Shown: positions 57,147-64,000 of the stretch, piece after piece
How positions within the stretch are numbered: position 1 is the stretch's first letter
Layout of the letters: every line of letters starts with the position of its first letter
Origin: an uncultured Christensenella sp.
GTDB taxonomy: Bacteria > Bacillota > Clostridia > Christensenellales > UBA1242
Assembly (NCBI GenBank): GCA_910586385.1
Contig: CAJUGX010000003.1
Span: forward strand, 62,001 to 126,000
Length of the DNA: 64,000 nt
Direction of reading: 5' to 3'
Program-made: the position numbers and the translations under genes
The notes under the pieces: generated by a model
Database searches by the model: none
Told to the model about the DNA's origin: nothing
Seen by the model: the letters and a program-made list of their open reading frames with translations, nothing else

Positions 57147-58157
57147 ATGAAAAAAGTAAGATTGGGAATCAATGGATATGGAAGAATTGGAAGACTTGTT
57201 CTTCGTGTGGCACAACATAGAGATGATGTCGAAGTTGTTGCAATCAATGATCCATTTCTCTCAGCAGATTATGCTGCATACATGACAAACCATGACTCAA
57301 TCCATGGTCATTTTGATGTTGAAGCAAAAGAAAAGGATGGCAAACTTGTTGTAGGAAGAAACAAGATTTCTTTCTATCAAGAACTTAAGCCAGAACTTAT
57401 CCCTTGGAAAAACGATGCTGTCGACGTTGTCGTTGAATGTACTGGAAAATTCACTGATTATGATGGTGCAAAACTCCACATCAAAGCGGGTGCAAAGAAA
57501 GTTGTTGTTTCCGCACCTGGAAAGAAAATGCCAATGTTTGTTATGGGGGTGAACAATGAGACTTACACACCAGACATGGACATCGTTTCAAACGCATCTT
57601 GCACAACAAACTGTCTTGCTCCACTTGCAAAAGTCATCAATGACGCTTTTGGAATTGAAGAAGGGCTTATGAGCACAATTCACTCTACAACAGCAACACA
57701 ACTTACTGTTGATGGCCCAAGCAAGAAAGATTGGAGAGGCGGAAGAGCAGCAAGTTACAACATCATCCCTTCTTCAACTGGTGCAGCCAAAGCCGTTGGA
57801 GAAGTTATCCCAGACCTCAAAGGCAAACTCACTGGGATGAGTTATAGAGTGCCAACACTTGATGTTTCTGTCGTTGACCTCACTTGCAAACTCAAAAAAC
57901 CAACAACTTATGAAAAGATTGTTGCTGCAGTGAAGAAAGCAAGCAAAAACGAAATGGCTGGAATCATCGGCGTGACTGAAGAGCCTGTTGTTTCAAGCGA
58001 CTTCATCGGCGACTCAAGAACTTGTATCTTTGATGTCAATGCAGGAATCATGCTCAGCCCTACATTTGTCAAACTCTGCGCTTGGTACGACAACGAATGG
58101 GGTTATTCAGTGAAACTTGTTGACCTTTGTGCTTACATCATGAAAAATCAAAAATAA
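57147..58157 (+). CDS. gapA: Glyceraldehyde-3-phosphate dehydrogenase, type I
   Basis: Glycolytic GAPDH, 336 residues. NAD-binding start GINGYGRIGRLVLR, catalytic SNASCTTNCLAP with Cys152, phosphate-site STTATQ and the C-terminal WYDNEWGYS are complete. AAGGAG lies upstream. It is not followed by pgk or tpiA, the common Firmicute neighbours. Confidence 0.98.
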   Translation: MKKVRLGINGYGRIGRLVLRVAQHRDDVEVVAINDPFLSADYAAYMTNHDSIHGHFDVEAKEKDGKLVVGRNKISFYQELKPELIPWKNDAVDVVVECTGKFTDYDGAKLHIKAGAKKVVVSAPGKKMPMFVMGVNNETYTPDMDIVSNASCTTNCLAPLAKVINDAFGIEEGLMSTIHSTTATQLTVDGPSKKDWRGGRAASYNIIPSSTGAAKAVGEVIPDLKGKLTGMSYRVPTLDVSVVDLTCKLKKPTTYEKIVAAVKKASKNEMAGIIGVTEEPVVSSDFIGDSRTCIFDVNAGIMLSPTFVKLCAWYDNEWGYSVKLVDLCAYIMKNQK

Positions 58158-58168
58158 AGGAAAATCAG

Positions 58169-59131
58169 ATGAAAAGTCTATTAAACAGAGAAATTATTGA
58201 AGGGTTGAATGAGAGCAGCAACACAGCTTTCGCAGATAATGTGACAAACACTGTTTATTCGCTTGTTTCGGAAGCGGTTGAAAAAATCTCGATCAAATCA
58301 CCTTTTGTTCAACTTGAAAAGTGCAACATCATTCCTGTGAATGAAATCTATATCGGCGCTTTCAGTCAGCTCTCAGAATATGATTATTTTCTGGGGGTGG
58401 AGAACACTGAAATTGAGTTCAACTCGAAAGTAAAGAGAAATTGGTGGAAATATCTTTGGAAAGAGTTTAAGGCTTCTTGGAGAATTGGAAGGAAAAAGAA
58501 GTACAAGAAAAAGAAACGTAAAGAGGAAGAGGCTGCAAAAACTCCTGTTACGATTGAGAAGTACAAAGTGTCAGACCTTAAAAAGGATTTGATGTACAGA
58601 ATTGCTGACCAAATCACTGAGACATCAATGGTTTATGATTTTCCATATTGCTTGAGTCTTGTTGGAAGCGATGATTTTGGTACTGGAGTAAAAATCAATA
58701 TTTTTGTGACAATTTATGACGCTGCAACAGACACATACAAGCTCTATAAAGAATCAAGGAATAAATTTATCCCTATCAATTTCGGACAGAGATATGAAAA
58801 TCTTGACAAAAAATATGAAACATGCGGACAGATGTTTATCAGTATGGCAAAGATTTTCAACGCACTCTATTCAAAAATTTATGACAAAATTCCAAATCAG
58901 ATTGTTTTGGAGAGTTTGCTTGCAAACTGCCCAGACAGTCTTTATGATCAAAATGATGTTTATAAGACTTTCGTCAATGTTGCAAATTATATCAGAATAA
59001 GAAATCCAAAGACATTCACTTCAATTTGCAATCCTGAAAAAACACTCTTTGAAGACCCATTAGTTTTCAGAACAAATGCTCAAGTTGATTATGGCAAGAT
59101 TGTCAACATGCTTGATAGATTTAAGTACTAA
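58169..59131 (+). CDS. Hypothetical soluble protein with a Lys-rich segment
   Basis: A 320-residue protein I do not recognise. Residues about 85-135 contain a strongly basic run (KRNWWKYLWKEFK, then a Lys/Arg cluster and an acid patch). The rest looks globular with a strand LVGSDDFGTGVKINIFV. No membrane helix. ATG 58169 follows AAAGGA, 11 bases after gapA, so it is likely cotranscribed; an earlier in-frame ATG at 58127 lies inside gapA. Confidence 0.65.
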   Translation: MKSLLNREIIEGLNESSNTAFADNVTNTVYSLVSEAVEKISIKSPFVQLEKCNIIPVNEIYIGAFSQLSEYDYFLGVENTEIEFNSKVKRNWWKYLWKEFKASWRIGRKKKYKKKKRKEEEAAKTPVTIEKYKVSDLKKDLMYRIADQITETSMVYDFPYCLSLVGSDDFGTGVKINIFVTIYDAATDTYKLYKESRNKFIPINFGQRYENLDKKYETCGQMFISMAKIFNALYSKIYDKIPNQIVLESLLANCPDSLYDQNDVYKTFVNVANYIRIRNPKTFTSICNPEKTLFEDPLVFRTNAQVDYGKIVNMLDRFKY

Positions 59132-59188
59132 TCGACAAATTTGTATATTTTTCGCTCTTTTGCAAATCCTAGGGATAGGAGGAAGCAA

Positions 59189-59404
59189 ATGAAAGAAATT
59201 TGGATGATTATGGGTTTTGGTGCTGGACTTGTGACAGGTGCGCTTTTGTACAAGCACTGCCAAGAAGCAAAACAACTTGTAAACAGTGGTGAAAAAATTG
59301 TTAAGCAAGAAGTTGAAATGCTTAAAGAAACTGTCAAAGAGCAAAAACAAAAACCAAAATCTAAGGGACAATCAAAAAAACAACCAAAGAAAGAACAAGC
59401 CTAG
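59189..59404 (+). CDS. Small YtxH-like membrane protein
   Basis: A 71-residue protein with one N-terminal helix (IMGFGAGLVTGALLY) and a hydrophilic Lys/Glu/Gln-rich coiled-coil tail, the layout of YtxH-type proteins. AGGAGG lies eight bases before ATG 59189, which decides this start. Followed by a terminator hairpin. Function unknown. Confidence 0.65.
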   Translation: MKEIWMIMGFGAGLVTGALLYKHCQEAKQLVNSGEKIVKQEVEMLKETVKEQKQKPKSKGQSKKQPKKEQA

Positions 59405-59481
59405 AATAACAATGGCTCAACTTTGGAATATTTGAAGATTGTCTAAAAAAGTTCCTCAAAAAGCACAGGTGACTGTGCATC

Positions 59482-59512
59482 AAAAAAACAAGGCTTAAAA
59501 CCTTGTTTTTTT
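59482..59512. terminator. Bidirectional terminator between ytxH-like gene and SRP RNA
   Basis: AAACAAGG / CCTTGTTT stem with a seven-base loop and A and T runs on either side; serves the plus-strand unit and the minus-strand SRP RNA. A second hairpin GCACAG-GTGA-CTGTGC lies at 59463-59478. Confidence 0.8.
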
Positions 59513-59785
59513 CATTACTGGGCGAATGCTTCGTTGCAAACAAACCGCTTGCCTTGCAAATTTCAAACTCCACCAAAGCCACCTTATGGCACATCAACAT
59601 ATCTCCTTAGTGATGCTTCCGTCAGGACCTGACACGGTTCGAAGGTGCTAATTGCATAAGACCTTGATTTCATCGCTTGAAAATTGCACACATTTTCGAC
59701 TTGATTGCACCTAGGCAAATGTTCAATCCTGCTGTAGCAGATTGCAGGTTACAGGGCACTGCTAACTCCCCATCTAGCCCAGTGT
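59508..59785 (-). ncRNA. ffs: Signal recognition particle RNA (large, Gram-positive type)
   Basis: On the minus strand the sequence contains CACTGGGCTAGATGGGGA near its start, GTGCCCTGTAACCTGCAATC, the conserved helix 8 region GTGTCAGGTCCTGACGGAAG (from 59637 downward) and GGTGGCTTTGGTGGAGTT, all familiar elements of Firmicute SRP RNA with an Alu domain. The 5' ACTGGGC and a 3' GCCCAGT can close the terminal helix. About 280 bases. The helix 8 apical loop reads UGAC (59624-59621) where most bacteria have GGAA. Ends estimated from the promoter and closing helix. Confidence 0.93.
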
Positions 59786-59789
59786 TATC

Positions 59790-59818
59790 ATTATAATCAG
59801 CGGGCAAGTTTTTGTCAA
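59790..59818 (-). promoter_or_regulatory. Perfect consensus promoter of the SRP RNA
   Basis: On the minus strand: TTGACA (59818-59813), exactly 17 bases, TATAAT (59795-59790), a full consensus match as expected for an abundant stable RNA. Confidence 0.9.
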
Positions 59819-59959
59819 GCGAAATGAAAAATTGTTTGAGTTGACAGAAGGCGAAAATAATGATTGAGAAATAGAAAAATCAAAATATGACAAATCCCGT
59901 CATATTTTTTTCTCTTTTTGCCCTTTGGCGTCTCATACAATGGCGTTGAGGAAGGGAGT

Positions 59960-60862
59960 ATGTTAGAGAAAATTTTGCCAGAAAAGTTTTTCAAAATCAT
60001 AACCGAAAGGGTCAACATGCGTGCAGTCGGAGAAATCAGATTGCGCGCTGACAAACCAGTGGTTTTGAACGTGAGCGGAAAGAATTATTTCTTGAGCGAA
60101 AACGGGGTGACTGGCAGCATCAAAAACGCACTTTACGCCAGCAAAATTATCATTGAAGATGTCATTTTCAGAGCGAGCGAATGCTCAATCTATTCCGTCA
60201 ATGAGCAAATCAAAAAAGGGTTTATTGTCACAGATGAAGGGGTGAGAATAGGCATTGGCGGAAATCTGATTGTCGAAAATGGACAAGTCAAAACGATGTC
60301 AGGATTTTCAAGTTGCAACATAAGAATCCCTCATGTTGTGAAAAACTGCTCCCTTGTGGCTTTGCCATTTATTCTCAAAGATGACACCATTGAAAACACA
60401 CTTATCATCTCTCCACCATCTTGTGGAAAGACAACATTCTTGCGAGACTTTGTGGGGCAGTTGTCTGAGCGAAACTTGGCACTTAATGTTTTGCTGTTGG
60501 ATGAGAGGGGCGAGCTTGATTGCGGAATTGATTCAAACTTCACTGACAAAATCTGTTTTTCAAGCAAGAAGATGGGATTTGAAAACGGTATAAGGTCACT
60601 CGCTCCAGACATCATTGTCACTGACGAGCTTGGACAAGAAGAGGATATTGAAGCCATTCGTTATGCCTGCACTTGTGGGGTGAAAATTATGGCATCAACT
60701 CATGCTGAAAGTATCGAAGTTTTTTCAAAGAAACCACTTTTTGAAAAACTAATAAAAGAGAAAATCTTCAGACGCTTTGTTGTGCTTTCAAAGAGAAATG
60801 GCCCGGGTACATTTGAAGGAGTCTATGACGAAAACTTTTCAAGGGTTTTCATCTCAAGGTAG
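59960..60862 (+). CDS. spoIIIAA: Stage III sporulation protein AA (ATPase)
   Basis: Cytoplasmic secretion-type ATPase of the SpoIIIA-SpoIIQ channel complex used in engulfed forespores. 300 residues from ATG 59960, chosen because AAGGGAG precedes it; an in-frame TTG at 59918 is possible. Walker A is ISPPSCGKTTF (about 150-160) and Walker B DIIVTDELG; ASTHAE follows. Head of the eight-gene spoIIIA operon, of which seven lie in this window. Confidence 0.94.
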   Translation: MLEKILPEKFFKIITERVNMRAVGEIRLRADKPVVLNVSGKNYFLSENGVTGSIKNALYASKIIIEDVIFRASECSIYSVNEQIKKGFIVTDEGVRIGIGGNLIVENGQVKTMSGFSSCNIRIPHVVKNCSLVALPFILKDDTIENTLIISPPSCGKTTFLRDFVGQLSERNLALNVLLLDERGELDCGIDSNFTDKICFSSKKMGFENGIRSLAPDIIVTDELGQEEDIEAIRYACTCGVKIMASTHAESIEVFSKKPLFEKLIKEKIFRRFVVLSKRNGPGTFEGVYDENFSRVFISR

Positions 60863-60870
60863 GGGGAGTT

Positions 60871-61365
60871 ATGAAATATGTTTTGATTTTGGTTATTTTT
60901 TCACTCTGTACTTATGTGGGATATATCTTTTCCGTCAAATACAACAAGAGAAAAAAGTTTTTTGCAACACTTATTTGTTTTGCAGACAAACTTTCACTTG
61001 AAATCAACTACTCAAGAGAGAGGCTGAGAGTGCTCATTGAAAACTTTGACAGCAAACAGAAAAAGTGTTTACTTGGGGTGGATGAAGCATTTTTGAATTA
61101 TCTTGACAAGAAAGATGAATTGACACTTGAGAGCATGTTCAAAAAAGCGACTGTGCTCAAAAATGAAGAAAAGGATGCAGTGCTTCTTTTCTTCAAGACA
61201 TTGGGTCGAAGTGATGTTGAAAACCAAACCAAAGAAATTGGCTCCTTTGTGTCAAGGTTTTCTGAAATGAAATCAGTGTGTGACAACGAGCAAAAGAAAT
61301 ACGGAAGTTTGTCGCTTAAACTTGGCATCATTGCAGGGCTCTTTTGTGCAGTGATAATGCTGTGA
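60871..61365 (+). CDS. spoIIIAB: Stage III sporulation protein AB
   Basis: Mother-cell membrane component of the SpoIIIA complex, related to GspF-type proteins. 164 residues with an N-terminal helix and a C-terminal helix, and a helical centre. GGGGGAG precedes ATG. It follows spoIIIAA by eight bases; length and place match the family. Confidence 0.88.
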   Translation: MKYVLILVIFSLCTYVGYIFSVKYNKRKKFFATLICFADKLSLEINYSRERLRVLIENFDSKQKKCLLGVDEAFLNYLDKKDELTLESMFKKATVLKNEEKDAVLLFFKTLGRSDVENQTKEIGSFVSRFSEMKSVCDNEQKKYGSLSLKLGIIAGLFCAVIML

Positions 61366-61381
61366 AATTGGAGAAAAATCT

Positions 61382-61597
61382 ATGGAAGTTGAAATCATTT
61401 TCAAAATTGCCGGGATTGGCATTTTGACAGCGGTGATTGGACAAATCTTGAAAAACAGCGGAAAAGAAGACATCTCTACACTTGCTACGCTTGCTGGTGT
61501 CGTCATCGTTTTGTTTATGGTGGTTGGCATGATTTCGGATTTGTTTGGGTCGCTTAAGTCGATGTTCAATTTTGGGATGATATTGCCCTATACTTAA
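61382..61597 (+). CDS. spoIIIAC: Stage III sporulation protein AC
   Basis: Small membrane protein, 71 residues, with two helices; the segment FKIAGIGILTAVIGQILKNS and LATLAGVVIVLFMV are typical. TTGGAG precedes ATG. Part of the SpoIIIA channel. Confidence 0.92.
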   Translation: MEVEIIFKIAGIGILTAVIGQILKNSGKEDISTLATLAGVVIVLFMVVGMISDLFGSLKSMFNFGMILPYT

Positions 61598-61613
61598 CTT
61601 GTGAGGTGAGGAA

Positions 61614-62006
61614 GTGGACACTTTATACAAAATCATAAGCATTGCGATAATCACTTGTGTTGCATGTCTTATTGTCAAACCAATAAGAGCGGATTTTGCG
61701 ATTTTTATCTCCATTGTTGGCGGAATAATCGTCCTCTTTTATTCTGTGTCTTATCTTTCTCAAATTTTTGATGTCTTCAACAACATCTTCCATATCTCTG
61801 GAATCAACACCTCGCTCTATTCAATCATTTTGAAAGTCATAGGGATTGGATATTTGACTGAGTTCACCGCTGGCATATGCAATGACACTGGAAACCCTAG
61901 TCTTGGTGACAAGGTGCTTCTTGGTGGGAAGATTGTGATTTTGTTTATGGCAATACCGATTGTGACAAGCATACTGCAGATTGTTGTGGAGTTGTTGCCT
62001 AGATGA
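61614..62006 (+). CDS. spoIIIAD: Stage III sporulation protein AD
   Basis: 130-residue membrane protein with four hydrophobic segments. It begins with GTG 61614 after GAGG. The internal similarity to SpoIIIAC is visible (IVKPIRADFAIFISIVGG), and the segment IGYLTEFTAGICNDTG is a family hallmark. Ends in an ATGA overlap with spoIIIAE. Confidence 0.9.
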   Translation: MDTLYKIISIAIITCVACLIVKPIRADFAIFISIVGGIIVLFYSVSYLSQIFDVFNNIFHISGINTSLYSIILKVIGIGYLTEFTAGICNDTGNPSLGDKVLLGGKIVILFMAIPIVTSILQIVVELLPR

Positions 62007-63241
62007 AGAAGAAAGAAAAGAAAAATAGATTTGTTTTTGTCATTGTCTTTTTCATTTTATTGAGTTGTTTTTATGGCAGATTTGACATTGCTTTTGGATT
62101 TGAAAAGAACGTTGCTCTTGCCGAGGTGACAGACTCAAAATCAGACATCGAAAAAGAATTGGAAGAAGAGGTCTCATCTCAGATTTCTCATCTTGATTTC
62201 TCTGAAGTAGAGAGTGTTTTGTCGACTCTCACAACTGATGCCAAGAAGTTGTTTTCTGCCGAAAGTTTCACAAGCAAAATCAATTACATCGTCTCGGGCA
62301 AGTACGCCGAAAACTCGCAAGGATTTTTCTCCTCTGTGGCTAGCATATTTTGGAAGGACTTGAAAAACTATCTGCCTATCATTGCAACAATTATTTCCAT
62401 TGCAATTTTGGGAGGTATGGTGGCAGCACTGAAACCGGTGACGGGTGGCAAGTCAATTGGAAACATTGTCCACTTTGTCACTTATGGGATTGTGCTTATC
62501 TTTTTGGGCACAATGGTGACACAAATTGTCACTTTGACAAAAGCGACGCTGACAAGCATAAAAGCTCTTTTTGATGGCATATTTCCTATCTTGCTGACGC
62601 TTTTGACGGCGCTTGGGGGAACGGTGTCAGTTGGGATTTATCAGCCAGCAATTGCATTGCTTGGAAATCTGTTTGTGTCACTCATCACTTATTTTCTTCT
62701 TCCGCTTTTCATTTTCTCAATTGTTTTCTCGATTGTGGGAAATCTCTCAACAAACACCAGGCTTGACAAATTTGTTTCATTTCTGCAATCAGCTTTCAAG
62801 TGGACTATTGGATTGTGCTTCACAATCTTCCTGGGATTTGTCAGTATCCAAGGGGTGATGGCTGGCTCTGTCGATGGGCTTTCAATCCGCACTGCAAAAT
62901 ATGCAATCAAGAGTTATGTGCCGATTGTTGGTGGCTATGTCTCTGACGGAATGTCCATCATCATGGCAAGCAGTTGTCTCATCAAAAATGCAGTTGGTGG
63001 CGTTGGACTTTTCCTCTTGCTCTCAACCGTCATTTCTCCTATCCTAAACATCGCAATCTTTATGCTGGCACTCAAGTTTATGGCTGGGATAATTGAGCCG
63101 ATAGGAGATAAGAAAATTTCAAACTTTATCAGTGATTTGGCAAAGAGCATGTCAATGCTGGTTGCACTTCTTGTGGCAGTGTCGTTTATGTATGTTGTGC
63201 TGACAGGGCTTGTCATGTGCAGCGCAAATTTGGTTGTGTGA
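62003..63241 (+). CDS. spoIIIAE: Stage III sporulation protein AE
   Basis: 412-residue polytopic protein with a signal-like N-terminus and several C-terminal membrane helices. The largest membrane component of the SpoIIIA complex. Motifs VKSYVPIVGGYVSDG-like (IKSYVPIVGGYVSDG) and a GGM AALKP segment (GGMVAALKP) fit the family. Starts in the overlap with spoIIIAD. Confidence 0.93.
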   Translation: MKKKEKKNRFVFVIVFFILLSCFYGRFDIAFGFEKNVALAEVTDSKSDIEKELEEEVSSQISHLDFSEVESVLSTLTTDAKKLFSAESFTSKINYIVSGKYAENSQGFFSSVASIFWKDLKNYLPIIATIISIAILGGMVAALKPVTGGKSIGNIVHFVTYGIVLIFLGTMVTQIVTLTKATLTSIKALFDGIFPILLTLLTALGGTVSVGIYQPAIALLGNLFVSLITYFLLPLFIFSIVFSIVGNLSTNTRLDKFVSFLQSAFKWTIGLCFTIFLGFVSIQGVMAGSVDGLSIRTAKYAIKSYVPIVGGYVSDGMSIIMASSCLIKNAVGGVGLFLLLSTVISPILNIAIFMLALKFMAGIIEPIGDKKISNFISDLAKSMSMLVALLVAVSFMYVVLTGLVMCSANLVV

Positions 63242-63253
63242 TGTGAGGTGACT

Positions 63254-63751
63254 ATGGGGACAGTTTCGACTTGGCTTTTGAGCATTGCGGGTATTGTCAT
63301 TTTGAGCGTGCTTGCAGAACTCGTTTTGCCGGAAGGACAAATGAACAAATATACAAAAGTAATCTTCTCATTTGTCATCTTGCTTGTCATCATCATGCCA
63401 TTGCCGAGACTTTTGGGAAAAAACTTTGACATCTCAAAGTTTTTGGGTGGTACGCAAGACACACTTCAAGATGATTATCTTGAGCAAATCAATCTTGACA
63501 AACTCACTGTGATAAGTGAAGGCGTCAACACAAAAATAAAAGAGTGCGGACTAAACAAAGTTGTGGTATCTATCAACGCAAATATCTTCAGCGCAAAACT
63601 CGAAATTTATGGGATTTTGGTGGATTTGAGAGAAATCGAATATACCAAAACATTTGGCAGTAAGGATATAACGAAAGCGAAAGCAAAGATTTTGGAAATC
63701 ATTGGAGGCTATCCTCAGTTGAAGGGAGTGGAGGTAAAATATAATGAGTAA
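63254..63751 (+). CDS. spoIIIAF: Stage III sporulation protein AF
   Basis: 165-residue protein with two N-terminal membrane helices and a soluble ring-building-type domain (about 85-165). ATG 63254 gives the same distance to the conserved Trp as in Bacillus; GTG 63248 is an alternative because the spacing of GAGGTG to ATG is short. VLPEGQMNKYTKVIFSFVIL is typical. Overlaps spoIIIAG by eight bases. Confidence 0.88.
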   Translation: MGTVSTWLLSIAGIVILSVLAELVLPEGQMNKYTKVIFSFVILLVIIMPLPRLLGKNFDISKFLGGTQDTLQDDYLEQINLDKLTVISEGVNTKIKECGLNKVVVSINANIFSAKLEIYGILVDLREIEYTKTFGSKDITKAKAKILEIIGGYPQLKGVEVKYNE

Positions 63752-64000
63752 ACTCAAATCAATTTTCGAAAAAATAAAAAGCATAAAACACATCCATATT
63801 TACATTGCACTGCTGATTGGCATTGTGATTTGTGTGATATATTTCAGCGGCTTTGCATCTTCAAAGCACAAACCTGACAATACAGACAATAATTCGACAG
63901 AAAATTATGGGACGAGCGTGGAATATATAGACTACCTCGAGAATAAATTGTCTAATGTATTGTCCAAAGTTTCGGGCGTTGGAAAGGTGGAGGTAATCAT
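63744..64000 (+). CDS. spoIIIAG: Stage III sporulation protein AG, 3' truncated by window end
   Basis: First 85 codons of SpoIIIAG, the ring-forming protein of the forespore channel. It has a membrane helix (IHIYIALLIGIVICVIYF) and the start of the soluble domain with EYIDYLENKLSNVLSKVSGVGKV. GGAGG lies upstream. The reading frame is open at 64000, so the gene continues outside. Confidence 0.9.
   Translation, partial: MSKLKSIFEKIKSIKHIHIYIALLIGIVICVIYFSGFASSKHKPDNTDNNSTENYGTSVEYIDYLENKLSNVLSKVSGVGKVEVI

Noticed and set aside
59918..59959. Extended spoIIIAA start at TTG 59918
   Set aside because: No ribosome binding site and the added residues do not resemble the family; ATG 59960 is preceded by GGGAG.
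59405..59960. tRNA gene suggested by the GGTTCGAA string at 59636-59643
   Set aside because: The string is part of the reverse complement of SRP RNA; no cloverleaf can be drawn.

Overview
The window is AT-rich chromosomal DNA from a low-GC, endospore-forming Gram-positive bacterium, most likely an uncultured member of the Clostridia. This rests on the spoIIIA operon at the right edge, AGGAGG-type ribosome binding sites, canonical TTGaca/TATAAT sigma-A promoters, a long Gram-positive-type SRP RNA and Firmicute gene order. I saw no prophage, insertion sequence, CRISPR array or tRNA gene. The species is inference only.

Layout. 0-3 kb: two CPBP membrane proteases, rlmH and an unknown gene. 3.2-22 kb: a long translation and envelope block (rpsB, tsf, a frameshifted unknown gene, frr, uppS, cdsA, rseP, a decayed small gene, a PolC-like protein, rimP, nusA, rnpM, ylxQ, infB, a P-loop kinase, rbfA, nrnA, truB, an AP-endonuclease-like gene, efp). 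22-33 kb: lepA, a frameshifted aldo/keto reductase, hemW, then ylxM-ffh-rpsP-khpA-rimM-trmD-rbgA-yraN, a phosphoesterase, rplS and a NUDIX gene. 33-39.6 kb: a MarR/MacB-like exporter/AlkD-like operon, a His-rich heavy-metal exporter, a DivIVA-like cluster and lgt. 39.9-46 kb: a surface module (1313-residue beta-helix protein, exported phospholipase-D-like protein, PnuC-like membrane protein). 46-52 kb: a degenerate Rho paralogue, an SDR, DegV, lysS and nth. 52-59.4 kb: obgE, yhbY, rsfS, a tyrosine/arginine phosphatase, rpiB, gapA and hypothetical genes. 59.5-64 kb: the SRP RNA gene on the minus strand, then spoIIIAA to spoIIIAG, the last cut by the window end.

Most of the DNA serves ribosome synthesis and function (L19, S2, S16, EF-Ts, EF-P, EF4, IF-2, RRF, RimM, RimP, RbfA, RbgA, ObgE, RsfS, YhbY, RlmH, TruB, TrmD) and SRP targeting (Ffh, YlxM and the 4.5S-like RNA). 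The conserved order is altered: pyrH is not between tsf and frr, dxr is not between cdsA and rseP, and the polC site holds a protein with OB and DEDDh exonuclease domains but no polymerase.

The most notable observations are the polymerase-less PolC, a Rho-like protein without a P-loop, a SRP RNA with a UGAC tetraloop, two SD-less genes whose ATG lies at the predicted transcription start, and several broken genes (two frameshifts at or next to homopolymers, in-frame TAA codons, an exact 36-bp in-frame duplication). Functions come from motifs read by eye; no database search was run.
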